From Prevotella sp. (GTDB lineage: Bacteria; Bacteroidota; Bacteroidia; Bacteroidales; Bacteroidaceae), in contig JAEETD010000010.1 in assembly GCA_016290175.1 (NCBI GenBank), positions 1 through 58,720 of the forward strand: a DNA stretch of 58,720 nucleotides, in the 5' to 3' direction. The position numbers and the translations under genes were made by a program. Positions 40,469-50,200 of this stretch are shown piece by piece; position 1 is the stretch's first letter, and the number at the start of each line of letters is the position of its first letter. The notes below the pieces were generated by a model. It was given only the letters and a program-made list of their open reading frames with translations. It was not told the DNA's origin and ran no database searches.

Positions 40469-43066
40469 ATGAAAACCAGAAAAGATTTTTGGATTGCATT
40501 ACTGGTTGGTGTATTCGTTCTATCGTCGTGTCAGCAGTACGATCTCGACGAGAAGACGCCCGAAGGTTGGGGTAACAGCATTTACAGCTGGCTCGACGAA
40601 CAAGGCAATTATACCAACACAGTGCGCATGATCAACGACCTGAATTATCAGGAAGTGCTGGGAAAGACGGGTTCAAAGACGCTTTTCGTAGCCGACGATG
40701 CTGCTTACGAACGATTCTACAGCAGCAACTTGTGGGGTGTGAAACGCTATGAGGATCTATCACTCGCCCAGAAGAAAATGTTACTGTATGGAAACATGAT
40801 CGACAACTCCATTCAGTTAAACAGTCTATCAACCATTCAGGGCAAGCCGCTGAAGGAAGGACAGGCCATGCGCCGGTTCTCTGCTCTGAGTGCGTACGAC
40901 ACAATTCCAGTGTTGAAGACTTTGGACATGCCCGACAACAAGTATTGGAAGCGCCATCGTGAGAGTGGCAAGGACATGGTTTGTATGGAAGACGGTTCTG
41001 ACGTGCCGATGCTGTTGTTCCTGGAGGCTCAGTTGTCCAACAACCGTATTACCAACGATGATTACAATTTCCTGTTCAACCATACGACGAACCGTCAGGC
41101 AGGCGACGCCAGCGTCAACGGTATCAATGTGGTGGAAGACAATATCCGTTGTGCCAATGGCTTCATCCACCGTACAGGCGAGGTGGTTACCCCGTTGACC
41201 AATATGGCCGAACTGATAGCCCATAAGCCTCAGGTAAGCCTGTTCAACAGCCTGCTGGAACGTTTCTGTGCCCCCTACCCCGATGGCAAGGATCTCGCCA
41301 AGACGGAGCGCTACAACTATCTGTACGGCACCAGTGTTGACACGGTCTATACCAAACGCTTCTTCAACGAAAAGAAAGGTGCAGTAGTAGACGTTACTCC
41401 TGACGGCGGTAGTGTTCCGGCCCAACTGGTATTCGACCCGGAATGGAACTCTTACTATTCCACCAACAACAAGGACCAAAGTGAGGGAAATGCAGCCGAA
41501 CAGCGCGACATGGCCGTAATGATGGTACCTTCCAACGTAGCCTTGGAGGAATACTGGAATACGACCGGTAAGCCGTTGAGTGAGAATTACGCTTCGTGGA
41601 ATGATGTACCCGATGATGTGATCATCAAACTGTTGAATGTCAACATGCTGCAATCGTTCACCTCTTCGGTACCCTCGAAATTTGATGCCATCCTGAACGA
41701 TGCCAACGACCCGATGGGTGTGAATGCAGCCGATATCGACTCCGTGTGGATGACCTGTAACGGTGCTGTCTACCTGACCAACAAGGTTTACTCACCGACA
41801 GCCTATGTCAGTGTATCGTTCCCTGCATTGATCAACCGTAACATGAAGATTATCGACTGGGCCATCACACAGTGCAAATATAATGTTTACCTCAATGCAT
41901 TGGGTTCAGACTACAGTTTCTTTATCCCCACCAATGACGCACTGATTGAGTATATCGATCCGTGTTCTTACGGCAAGCAGAACCTCCAGTTGCTCAGTTT
42001 CCGCTGGGATGAGACCAAGAAAGCTGATGAGAGAGTCTATGCTGTGCTTTACAACTATGATGAAGAGACAGGCGCGCGTGACTCCATCGGTCTTGTCAAC
42101 AATTATAATCGTATCACAAGGTGCCTGCAGGACATTCTCGACACCCACATTGTGATTGGCAGGATATGGGATGGTAAGAATACTTACTTCCGTACCAAGA
42201 ACGGTACAGGCATCCGCGTCACTAATCCTACTGACGAAGGTAACATGATGGTTGAGGGAAGCTTCCAGATGAACGAGGGACAGCCTCTGCGCGTAACCCG
42301 CGTCTACGACCAGCGCAAGGAAGTCTCCGGTGGTAATGGTAAGAGTTATGTACTGGAAGGCCAGCCCATTATGGGTACCCGCTTGACAGTTTACGACCAG
42401 TTAGCCGCCCATCCCAAGTATTTCGGTAAGTTCCTGGAACTGTTGGAAGGCAGTGGTCTGTTGGAAACCATCCATAATCTGGGAACAGGCAACGACAATG
42501 ACAATAAAGCCTGTGGCGGCACAAACATGTCTGTGTTCAACACCTACCACTATACCATCTACGTTCCCAGTAACGATGCTATTGAGCAATTGCAGAAGGA
42601 AGGCAAGCTGTCATCCTGGGAGCAGGTGGATGAAGACCATCAGGCAGGAGATGACGACAAGGCTTTGAGCGACTCTCTGAACATCGTCAATTTCCTGAAG
42701 TATCATATCCAGGATAATGCCCTGTACATCGGTGCCCAAAATGAGTCGGGCGACTTTGAGACCTCACTGATTAACAAAAAGACTCGTCGCTTCTATATGG
42801 TGAAGTCGCAGCTGAAAGACGATGAGATAGAAGTTCTTGATGCTGTAGACCAGAAAAACATGCAAGAAGGAGTGGCAACGAAGCATACCGTCAAGAAAGT
42901 CTCCTATATCGATGATGACGGCATACAGAAGGACCTCTATAATATTCAGGCGCGTGAGTATCTGTACAATAATAAAGATGCCACGACAGCAACAGAGTTG
43001 TACACCACCTCTTCGGCTGTGATACATCTGATTGACAAACCATTGTCATATTCTACTGATGATTAA
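40469..43066 (+). CDS. Fasciclin-domain surface lipoprotein 1
   Basis: An 865-residue lipoprotein (lipobox LSSC, Cys about 21, followed by QQYDLDEKTPEGW). At least three to four fasciclin-like repeats are seen, each with the paired motifs of the fold: LFVADDAAYERFY with a later FIHRTGEVV; MVPSNVALEEYW with GAVYLTNKVY; FFIPTNDALIEYI with THIVIG; and YVPSNDAIEQL with FLKYHIQDNALYIG. Fasciclin folds mediate adhesion or protein-protein contact. In Bacteroidetes such lipoproteins sit beside SusCD pairs and probably help capture substrate. It is the first gene of the rightward operon, divergent from the HTCS. Confidence 0.85.
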   Translation: MKTRKDFWIALLVGVFVLSSCQQYDLDEKTPEGWGNSIYSWLDEQGNYTNTVRMINDLNYQEVLGKTGSKTLFVADDAAYERFYSSNLWGVKRYEDLSLAQKKMLLYGNMIDNSIQLNSLSTIQGKPLKEGQAMRRFSALSAYDTIPVLKTLDMPDNKYWKRHRESGKDMVCMEDGSDVPMLLFLEAQLSNNRITNDDYNFLFNHTTNRQAGDASVNGINVVEDNIRCANGFIHRTGEVVTPLTNMAELIAHKPQVSLFNSLLERFCAPYPDGKDLAKTERYNYLYGTSVDTVYTKRFFNEKKGAVVDVTPDGGSVPAQLVFDPEWNSYYSTNNKDQSEGNAAEQRDMAVMMVPSNVALEEYWNTTGKPLSENYASWNDVPDDVIIKLLNVNMLQSFTSSVPSKFDAILNDANDPMGVNAADIDSVWMTCNGAVYLTNKVYSPTAYVSVSFPALINRNMKIIDWAITQCKYNVYLNALGSDYSFFIPTNDALIEYIDPCSYGKQNLQLLSFRWDETKKADERVYAVLYNYDEETGARDSIGLVNNYNRITRCLQDILDTHIVIGRIWDGKNTYFRTKNGTGIRVTNPTDEGNMMVEGSFQMNEGQPLRVTRVYDQRKEVSGGNGKSYVLEGQPIMGTRLTVYDQLAAHPKYFGKFLELLEGSGLLETIHNLGTGNDNDNKACGGTNMSVFNTYHYTIYVPSNDAIEQLQKEGKLSSWEQVDEDHQAGDDDKALSDSLNIVNFLKYHIQDNALYIGAQNESGDFETSLINKKTRRFYMVKSQLKDDEIEVLDAVDQKNMQEGVATKHTVKKVSYIDDDGIQKDLYNIQAREYLYNNKDATTATELYTTSSAVIHLIDKPLSYSTDD

Positions 43067-43079
43067 AAAAGCAAGAATT

Positions 43080-46000
43080 ATGAAACGACTGACATTCATA
43101 TTAATATCATTTGTTTATTGTTTGGTTGCCGCGAATGCCCAGCAGGCAGGCGACATCATCAGTGGTACGGTCTCTGATGAGATGGGACCTGTGATGATGG
43201 CCAACGTAGTGGAGATCGACGCTTCCAACCGTATTGTGGCATCAACAACGACCGACATGAACGGTAACTTCTCGTTCAAACTGAAGAACCCCAAGGACAA
43301 ACTACGTGTTACGTTCGTGGGTTATAAAACAGTGACGCTGCCTTTTAACAAGACCAAGTTCAACGTTAAGATGCAAGATGCCACCCAAATCAAGGAAGTA
43401 ACCGTCGTGGCCAAGAAACGTGCAGGCGGTTCTGGTCTGAACATCCCCATCGACGAAATCTCGACGGCTCAGCAGAGCATCAGCATGAAAGAGTTTGAAG
43501 GTCTGGCCTTCACAACTGTCGATGAGGCCCTGCAGGGACGTATCGCAGGTCTCGACATCGTAGGCAATTCCGGTAATCTGGGTTCTGGTACCTCCATGCG
43601 TCTGCGTGGTGTGTCGACCATCAATGGTTCAAGTGAACCGCTGATTGTTGTCGACGGTAACGTCTGGCAGACCGGCGGTCAGCAGATTGACGGTGACATG
43701 AACGAAGAGAAATTCGCCCAGCTGCTGAACATCAACCCTGAAGATATTGAGAGTATCAGTGTCTTGAAGGATGCTGCCGCAACGGCCATCTGGGGTTCAC
43801 AGGGTTCTAACGGTGTGATTGAGATCAAGACCAAACGTGGTACCCGCGGTAAGACGCGTGTCAGCTACTCATTCCGTCTGACCGGCACCTACCAGCCCAA
43901 TGGCTATGAGATGCTGAACGGTGACGAGTACACCATGATGATGAAGGAAGAGTACTTCAATCCCGAGATGAGCGACGTGTCGAGTAATATTCCCGAACTA
44001 AACTATGACCCAACCTTCTCCGAGTACCAGATGTACAATAACAACACCGACTGGCTCAAAGCAGTCAAGAAGACCGGTTGGCGTCAGAATCACTATTTAG
44101 CACTGAGTGGTGGTGGTGAGAAGGCTCATTTCCGCGTGGGTGCCGGATACGACCGTGAGACGGGTTCTATCATCGAGCAGCAACTCGACCGTTTCAGTTC
44201 ACGTGTTAACCTGGACTACTTCGTCAGCGACCGTATCAAGATTGAGACCAACATCGCGCTTACCTATACTAAGAATAAGAAGAACAATGGTGACCTGCTG
44301 AGTATTGCCTACGTCCGCATGCCAAACCTCTCCATTTACGAGCAGGACCGCAACGGTAACGACCTTGACGAATACTACGCCATGTTGCCAACCGTGAGCG
44401 ACCAGTTGCGTGACCAGTTGAACAATAAGAACCCAGTTGCCTTGGCTCACTTGGCCAAGAACGACGAAACGAGCTATAACATTGAACCAGAATTCAAGTT
44501 GCGTTACAACCTGTTGTCAACAGAAGAAGAGAAAACGCACTTGAACTACGAAGGCAAAGTGGTGTTCAACATCTTCAACAATTATGTTGACCAATATATG
44601 CCCTCATCTCTGAGTACACACTCATGGAACTATACCGGCAACGATGGTGGACGCGAAGCCAATAGTACGACGTCCAACTCGTCAAAGAGCTTTGCTGTGA
44701 CCACTACGCACACGCTGACCTTCACGCCGGCCTTCCGCAATAAGGATCACCAGCTGACCATGATGCTCCGCGGACAGTTGACAAGTGGTCATAACAGCAG
44801 TCAGAGCACGTCATCCTGGGGCCTGCCTTCTGGAAGCATCCAGAATCCTGCTGCACAAGGATTGATCAAGAGTATGGACACCAACAGCGGCGAGTGGCGC
44901 AGCATCTATTTCACCTATTCTGCCCACTATGCTTATAAAGGTCGCTACATGGCCGACTTCTCAGTCCGCCGCGATGGTAGCACACAGTTTGGTGGCGACC
45001 AGCGCTGGGGTAACTTCCCCGCTCTCTCACTGCGTTGGAACATCCACAAGGAGCCTTGGTTCCAGAAAGCCCTGCCTTGGGTATCAATGCTCTCCTTCCG
45101 TCCCGGTTGGGGTATCGTAGGTCGACAGCCCGGTCAGGAATACCTGTACTTCAGCACCTATACCAGTGGTAATTCCTATATGAACCAAGGTAGTGTCCAT
45201 CCGGAGAATATCCAGCTGAAGAATCTGAAGTGGGAAGAGAAGAAGACCTATAACCTGGGTGTCGACTTCGGTTTCTGGAACGACCGCATCAACGGTAATG
45301 TGGAGGTCTACTGGCAGTTTACCAGCGACATGCTGATGGCCAACTACGGCATTCCCACCTCGTCGGGTTATCCCAACCTGCGCTGGCAGAATGCCGGTAA
45401 CATGAAGAATATCGGTTGGGAGTTCAACCTGAACGGTAGCCGTATCATTCAGGCTGGTAAGTTCTCGGCCGACTTCAATATCACCTTTGCCAACAACAAG
45501 AACCAGATCACCTCGATGGACGAGACTTGTCTGTCGAACCTCAATACCGAGTTTAACCGCGACAACGGCAGCTACCTGACCCGAGTCGAGCTGAACCGCG
45601 CTCTGGGAAGCATCTACGGTTTCCGTTACAAGGGTGTATATCAGTACTCCCACTATTCCGAGACGGAAGTCAAGGGTGTGAGTGGTCCTGATGCCCCTGT
45701 GGCTCGCGACAAAGACGGCAACGTAATCCTCGATGAGCACGGGCTGACGATCCCCATGATGTTCTGCGCTGGCTCTGTAAACTATGAATTCGGTGGTGGT
45801 GATGCCAAATATGAGGATATCAACAATGACGGACAGATCAATGAGCTGGATATTGTCTACCTCGGCTCTTCACTGCCAAAGTTTACTGGTGGTTTCGGAT
45901 TCAAGCTCAACTGGGGCCGTCTGTCATGGAACAACCAGTTCAACTTCCGCTACGGCAACAAGATTATCAACAAGGCCCGTATGGATGTTGAGAATATGTA

Positions 46001-46364
46001 CTCGAACAACAACCAGAGCCGTGCCGTCAACTGGCGTTGGCGTGTAGAGGGTGACATCACGGAGATGCCACGTGCCCTCCGTCAGACGGGTTACAACTAT
46101 CTGGGTTCCGACCGCTTTGTGGAGGACGGTTCATTCATCCGTCTGAACTACTCACAGATCAGCTACTCACTCGACCCGAAGATCATCAAGAAGTGGGGTC
46201 TCTCACAGTTGAGTCTCTATGTATCGGCTAACAACCTGTTTGTTCTGACCAAGTACAGTGGTGCCGACCCAGAGGTGAGCTACGGCTCTATGGGTATCGT
46301 AACTGATGGTGCAAAGACACCGCGTTCTAAATCGTTCACCGCTGGTGTGACTATTCAGTTCTAA
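43080..46364 (+). CDS. susC: SusC-like TonB-dependent transporter, second pair
   Basis: A 1,094-residue outer-membrane importer. The signal peptide is MKRLTFILISFVYCLVAANA. Next come the CarboxypepD_reg-like domain (ISGTVSDEMGPVMMANVVEI), the plug with EVTVVAKK and DEALQGRIAGLDIV, the signature LKDAAATAIWGSQGSNGV, and a barrel ending GVTIQF. The frame is open back to 43032, overlapping the fasciclin gene, but ATG 43080 gives the signal peptide. It pairs with the SusD gene after a heptad-repeat junction. The substrate is unknown. Confidence 0.94.
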   Translation: MKRLTFILISFVYCLVAANAQQAGDIISGTVSDEMGPVMMANVVEIDASNRIVASTTTDMNGNFSFKLKNPKDKLRVTFVGYKTVTLPFNKTKFNVKMQDATQIKEVTVVAKKRAGGSGLNIPIDEISTAQQSISMKEFEGLAFTTVDEALQGRIAGLDIVGNSGNLGSGTSMRLRGVSTINGSSEPLIVVDGNVWQTGGQQIDGDMNEEKFAQLLNINPEDIESISVLKDAAATAIWGSQGSNGVIEIKTKRGTRGKTRVSYSFRLTGTYQPNGYEMLNGDEYTMMMKEEYFNPEMSDVSSNIPELNYDPTFSEYQMYNNNTDWLKAVKKTGWRQNHYLALSGGGEKAHFRVGAGYDRETGSIIEQQLDRFSSRVNLDYFVSDRIKIETNIALTYTKNKKNNGDLLSIAYVRMPNLSIYEQDRNGNDLDEYYAMLPTVSDQLRDQLNNKNPVALAHLAKNDETSYNIEPEFKLRYNLLSTEEEKTHLNYEGKVVFNIFNNYVDQYMPSSLSTHSWNYTGNDGGREANSTTSNSSKSFAVTTTHTLTFTPAFRNKDHQLTMMLRGQLTSGHNSSQSTSSWGLPSGSIQNPAAQGLIKSMDTNSGEWRSIYFTYSAHYAYKGRYMADFSVRRDGSTQFGGDQRWGNFPALSLRWNIHKEPWFQKALPWVSMLSFRPGWGIVGRQPGQEYLYFSTYTSGNSYMNQGSVHPENIQLKNLKWEEKKTYNLGVDFGFWNDRINGNVEVYWQFTSDMLMANYGIPTSSGYPNLRWQNAGNMKNIGWEFNLNGSRIIQAGKFSADFNITFANNKNQITSMDETCLSNLNTEFNRDNGSYLTRVELNRALGSIYGFRYKGVYQYSHYSETEVKGVSGPDAPVARDKDGNVILDEHGLTIPMMFCAGSVNYEFGGGDAKYEDINNDGQINELDIVYLGSSLPKFTGGFGFKLNWGRLSWNNQFNFRYGNKIINKARMDVENMYSNNNQSRAVNWRWRVEGDITEMPRALRQTGYNYLGSDRFVEDGSFIRLNYSQISYSLDPKIIKKWGLSQLSLYVSANNLFVLTKYSGADPEVSYGSMGIVTDGAKTPRSKSFTAGVTIQF

Positions 46365-46391
46365 TTGACAATTGAAAATTGATAATTATGA
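46364..46391 (+). repeat. Heptad tract at SusC-SusD junction
   Basis: Units ATTGACA, ATTGAAA, ATTGATA, ATTATGA (28 bp) run from the SusC stop through the SusD start codon. Confidence 0.8.
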
Positions 46392-48100
46392 AAACGAACT
46401 ATATATATAATAAGGTATTAGTAAAGGTTTTCTCTTACCTCTTACCTCTCACCTCTTGCCTCTTCATGAGCTGCAGTGATTTCCTCGACATCCTGCCCAT
46501 GAACTCGACGGTGCTGGAGAACTACTGGAAGGAGAAGGCCGATGTGACAGGTGCCGTCAACGGCTGTTATGAAGCCTTGGCAAGCGAAGACGTAGTCACC
46601 CGCATGGGCGTCTGGGGAGAGTTGCGCTCCGACAACATAGTGGCTGGCACAAACGTTCCCAATCACCTCAACGAGATGCTGAGGGAGAACCTGTTGCCCA
46701 CCAACGACATGTGTAAATGGTCTACGGTATACAATGTCATCAACCGCTGTAACATCGTCTGTCACTATGCTCCGGAAGTTGAGGAGATAGACCCGAACTA
46801 CACGCATAATGAGTTGAAGGCGACGATTGCCGAGATGAAGGCCATCCGTGCCCTCTGCTATTTCTACCTGATCCGTGCGTTCCGTGATGTGCCCTATACC
46901 ACAGAGCCGAGTATCGCCGATGATCAGAATTATGTTATCCCCGCCTCCAAGTTCAACGTGATTGTCGACTCTCTGATTACCGATCTGGAGAGCGTCAAGG
47001 ACGATGCCCAGCGTCGTTTCGAACTGGAAAAGGTACAAGGCAAGAGCATCTATGTGCCTGCCGCCAACAACAGTCGTATCACCCGCTGGGCCATCTATGC
47101 CCTGCTGGCCGACCTCTATCTCTGGAAGGGCGACTGGGACAATGTCATCAGATACTGCGACTTGGTCATCGATTATAAGAAACAGGTCTATGAAGAGCTG
47201 TTACAGATGGACCAGATCAATGACGTGGAGTTGTACGACGGTATCCCCATGATTATGGAGGCAACTGTAAAGGGTACGAAAGACGTAGGTAACGCCTATA
47301 CCTCTCTTTTCGGAGACGGCAATTCGTTTGAAAGCATCTTCGAGATCTATTATAATGGTAATACCGGACAAGAGAACAACTGGGTTAGCAGCTACTATGG
47401 CAATAGCGACAACGCTATCGGTCGTCTGAGAGCTGCCGACTTCCTGATGGACGGCTTCACGTCGAACAACAACCAGGTATGGCTGTCACAGAATGACTGC
47501 CGTGCCTACGAAGCGATGGAAACCAGCGGCAACAGTCTGTCGATTACGAAATATGTTCGCCAGAGTGCCAGCTTCAGTCTCCAAAGACTGGGTATTGTCA
47601 ACGTTGCCGGCGACCGTCGTTCCAGGAAAGATGCCAACTGGGTAATCTACCGTCTGAGCGACGTGATGCTCATGAAGGCCGAAGCCCTCATCCAACGTAG
47701 TGAGAGCGACTGGCCCGAGGCTTTCCAACTGATTAACAATGTCTACAAACGTGCGAACAACATCTCGCCTGAGACAACAGCCGGAAGTCTGGTTTATGAG
47801 ACTTACAACACCTCCAAGGAGAAGATGGAAGACCTCTTGTTCGAAGAACGTCACCGCGAGTTCCTGTTCGAGGGAAAACGTTGGTTCGATCTGGTACGTC
47901 TGTCACGTCGTGACGGCAAGACAGACCGACTGGTATCAAACGTGGTCCGCAAACATCGTCAGGATCAGAATGTCATCAGAATCAAGCTGACAGATTCCAA
48001 CTACATCTACTTCCCGTACTCTAAGAGCGAACTGAAAGCAAATCCTTTGCTGGTTCAGAACCCAGCCTTCAGCAACACCGAGGAAGGATCATTGAAGTAG
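46388..48100 (+). CDS. susD: SusD-like surface lipoprotein, second pair
   Basis: A 570-residue lipoprotein. The leader MKTNYIYNKVLVKV then FSYLLPLTSCLFMSC (lipobox FMSC) has its hydrophobic core encoded by a 35-bp heptad tract. The mature start SDFLDILPMNSTVLENYW and internal AIRALCYFYLIRAFRDVPY are SusD N-terminal features; LLFEERHREFLFEGKRWFDLVRL is the C-terminal SusD motif. ATG 46388 is preferred to TTG 46379. It binds glycan together with the upstream SusC. Confidence 0.93.
   Translation: MKTNYIYNKVLVKVFSYLLPLTSCLFMSCSDFLDILPMNSTVLENYWKEKADVTGAVNGCYEALASEDVVTRMGVWGELRSDNIVAGTNVPNHLNEMLRENLLPTNDMCKWSTVYNVINRCNIVCHYAPEVEEIDPNYTHNELKATIAEMKAIRALCYFYLIRAFRDVPYTTEPSIADDQNYVIPASKFNVIVDSLITDLESVKDDAQRRFELEKVQGKSIYVPAANNSRITRWAIYALLADLYLWKGDWDNVIRYCDLVIDYKKQVYEELLQMDQINDVELYDGIPMIMEATVKGTKDVGNAYTSLFGDGNSFESIFEIYYNGNTGQENNWVSSYYGNSDNAIGRLRAADFLMDGFTSNNNQVWLSQNDCRAYEAMETSGNSLSITKYVRQSASFSLQRLGIVNVAGDRRSRKDANWVIYRLSDVMLMKAEALIQRSESDWPEAFQLINNVYKRANNISPETTAGSLVYETYNTSKEKMEDLLFEERHREFLFEGKRWFDLVRLSRRDGKTDRLVSNVVRKHRQDQNVIRIKLTDSNYIYFPYSKSELKANPLLVQNPAFSNTEEGSLK
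46432..46466 (+). repeat. Five-unit heptad tract in SusD leader
   Basis: CTCTTAC, CTCTTAC, CTCTCAC, CTCTTGC, CTCTTCA (35 bp) encode the signal-peptide core SYLLPLTSCLF. Confidence 0.88.
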
Positions 48101-48136
48101 TGAATAGTGAATAGTGAAAAATTTGCTACCGCTGTG
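48099..48136 (+). repeat. Heptad tract plus dispersed 17-bp flank at gene junction
   Basis: AGTGAAT, AGTGAAT, AGTGAAA followed by AATTTGCTACCGCTGTG. Bases 48113-48136 are identical to the reverse complement of 20409-20432. The tract begins within the SusD stop codon. Confidence 0.85.
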
Positions 48137-48170
48137 TATTAAATCGAAAATCAGTAAATCGAAAATAATT

Positions 48171-50159
48171 ATGACTAAGATTAATAATAAGAAATGGGTG
48201 AGGGTCATGATGGCAGGATTATTCTTCTGTCTCCTGACTTCTGTCTCCTGTATCCTGACATCGTGTGTCGACAACGACGACGATGTGCCCATGAGCAGGT
48301 ATTCAGCTGAGAAAATGACAGCAGCCGAATTCCTCTCAGATAATCAGGAACGAGTAGGATCGTTCATCAATATTCTTCAGCGATCCGGCTATTACGCCAT
48401 GCTTTCCACATATGGAAACTACACGGTGTTCGCCCCTAACAACGAGGCTATTGATAAGTATATGGCCAGCAACAGCTACAAGAGCATAGAGGATATTCCT
48501 GAGGCCGTTTGTGACACGTTGGCACGTACACATATCATCAAGACCAAGGCCTGGTTCACGACAGAGATATCAGAAGGTTCTCTGGGTATGAACATGGCTG
48601 AGACCTTTATCACCCTCTCCATCAACACCGATGCAGAGAACAACAATGCCGTGGTACACTTTGCCAATAAGGTGGCCCGTATGGTGGAGTTCGACGACTC
48701 GGTTTCGAATGGCGTGGTACATATTGTGAACAATATCATTCCACGTACCAGTGATAAACTGCCCGACGTCATTGCCGCAGACTCAACGGCAACGCTCTTT
48801 ACGCAAGCCCTGTTCCTCACAGGTATGGCCGACTCTCTGATGGCCTACATTGACAACGATTATCCCGAATGGGGTGCTGACAAAGCTTCACAGGACTCTG
48901 CTTATACCTGGAACCTGTCACTGAAATGTAAGGCAGAAGGTGCCGATCCTATTCAGTGGGTTCAGAAGCGTTACTTCAAGTTTACGGCTTTCGTTGAGCC
49001 AGACTCTGTATACAAACGACACGGCATTAATACTATTGACGATCTGATTGCACATGCCAAGAAGGTTTATGATGCCGTTTATCCCGCTGATGCCGGAAAA
49101 TACGACGGCGACCTCAAGAATCGCAAGAATCCGTTGAACCGTTTCATCAGCTATCATCTCCTTGATCGCGTCTTACCTTACGACGAAGTCATCATGAGAA
49201 AAGAATGCCTGAAGCATTGGGATACAAACCTGTGTGACCCCGAGGAGTTCTATGAGACCATGTGTCCGGGTACCCTCATGCGTTTCTGCTATCCAAACGA
49301 GAAGCTCTTCATCAACCGTAAGGGCTTTAAAAACAATATTGAAGTTCAGGGCGTACGCGTATTGAAGCCCACAGAGTCAGGCTTATCCATGCAGGATTGC
49401 CCCAATGGCATGTATCACTATATTGACGACATCCTGGAATACTCCACTGAGGTGCGTGATGTAGTGCTCAACTGCCGTATCCGCTTTGATTCCACAGTGT
49501 TGAGTCCTGACTTCTTCAACAGCGACCGTCCACTCTATGATGAGAATCATCTGAGAGGCTATCGTCTCGACTATATCAAAAACTGGAAGGTGATGGGCGA
49601 GAAGGCCGTGATCGGTCTGCATGGCGAAGGTCCATGGTGGCAGCATTACAAGAGCAATGGTGTCACCGTGAGCGGTATCTTCGACCTGACCATCAAACTG
49701 CCACCCGTACCGTCAGGCACCTACGAGATTCGCACAGGTTACACGGCTAATGCAGAGCGTGGCGTCGTTCAGTTCTATCTGAACAACGTGCCCTGCGGTA
49801 TTCCTGCCGACCTGCGTATCATGGGTCCAGATCCCTCTATTGGTTGGGTGGCTGACGTGACTGGCGATGACGCCGAATCCAGAAATGCCAACAAGGCCAT
49901 TGACAAAGCCATGCATAACCGCGGTTACATGAAAGGTATGGACTGCTACTGGCAAGGCGCTGCCAAAGAGAATGCCCTCCGCAATCTGGTCAACAACCTC
50001 CGCTACGTCCTGACGACGCAGTATCTTGACGAGAACGAGACCTATTACCTGCGTTGTCGCCAGGTATTGAAAGATCCTACCTGCTATTGGAGTTTCGACT
50101 ATCTGGAACTTTGTCCGAAGAGTGTCTATGGCAGCCCCGAGGGCGAAGACACACACTAA
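48171..50159 (+). CDS. Fasciclin-domain surface lipoprotein 2 with C-terminal beta-sandwich
   Basis: A 662-residue lipoprotein. The leader MTKINNKKWVRVMMAG leads to a heptad-encoded core and lipobox LTSC (Cys about 32, then VDNDDD). One or two fasciclin domains at about 45-340 are marked by YTVFAPNNEAIDKYM, GVVHIVNNIIP and FISYHLLDRV. The C-terminal part at about 440-655 is beta-rich (LPPVPSGTYEIRTGYTANAERGVVQFYLNNVPCG) and may bind glycan. ATG 48171 was preferred to ATG 48114, which lies inside the intergenic repeat. It belongs to the HTCS-linked operon. Confidence 0.82.
   Translation: MTKINNKKWVRVMMAGLFFCLLTSVSCILTSCVDNDDDVPMSRYSAEKMTAAEFLSDNQERVGSFINILQRSGYYAMLSTYGNYTVFAPNNEAIDKYMASNSYKSIEDIPEAVCDTLARTHIIKTKAWFTTEISEGSLGMNMAETFITLSINTDAENNNAVVHFANKVARMVEFDDSVSNGVVHIVNNIIPRTSDKLPDVIAADSTATLFTQALFLTGMADSLMAYIDNDYPEWGADKASQDSAYTWNLSLKCKAEGADPIQWVQKRYFKFTAFVEPDSVYKRHGINTIDDLIAHAKKVYDAVYPADAGKYDGDLKNRKNPLNRFISYHLLDRVLPYDEVIMRKECLKHWDTNLCDPEEFYETMCPGTLMRFCYPNEKLFINRKGFKNNIEVQGVRVLKPTESGLSMQDCPNGMYHYIDDILEYSTEVRDVVLNCRIRFDSTVLSPDFFNSDRPLYDENHLRGYRLDYIKNWKVMGEKAVIGLHGEGPWWQHYKSNGVTVSGIFDLTIKLPPVPSGTYEIRTGYTANAERGVVQFYLNNVPCGIPADLRIMGPDPSIGWVADVTGDDAESRNANKAIDKAMHNRGYMKGMDCYWQGAAKENALRNLVNNLRYVLTTQYLDENETYYLRCRQVLKDPTCYWSFDYLELCPKSVYGSPEGEDTH
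48227..48261 (+). repeat. Five-unit heptad tract in fasciclin-2 leader
   Basis: CTGTCTC, CTGACTT, CTGTCTC, CTGTATC, CTGACAT (35 bp) encode the signal core before the lipobox. The unit differs from the CTCTTAC type of neighbouring genes but occupies the same position. Confidence 0.82.
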
Positions 50160-50162
50160 TGT

Positions 50163-50190
50163 AGTGAATAGTGAAAAGTGAATAGTGAAA
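50163..50190 (+). repeat. Heptad tract at fasciclin-2/fasciclin-3 junction
   Basis: AGTGAAT, AGTGAAA, AGTGAAT, AGTGAAA (28 bp) in the 41-base gap before ATG 50201. Confidence 0.85.
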
Positions 50191-50200
50191 ATAAAAGATT

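Noticed and set aside
46432..46466. Heptad tracts as a CRISPR array
   Set aside because: Units are 7 bp and contiguous without unique spacers, and no cas gene is present.
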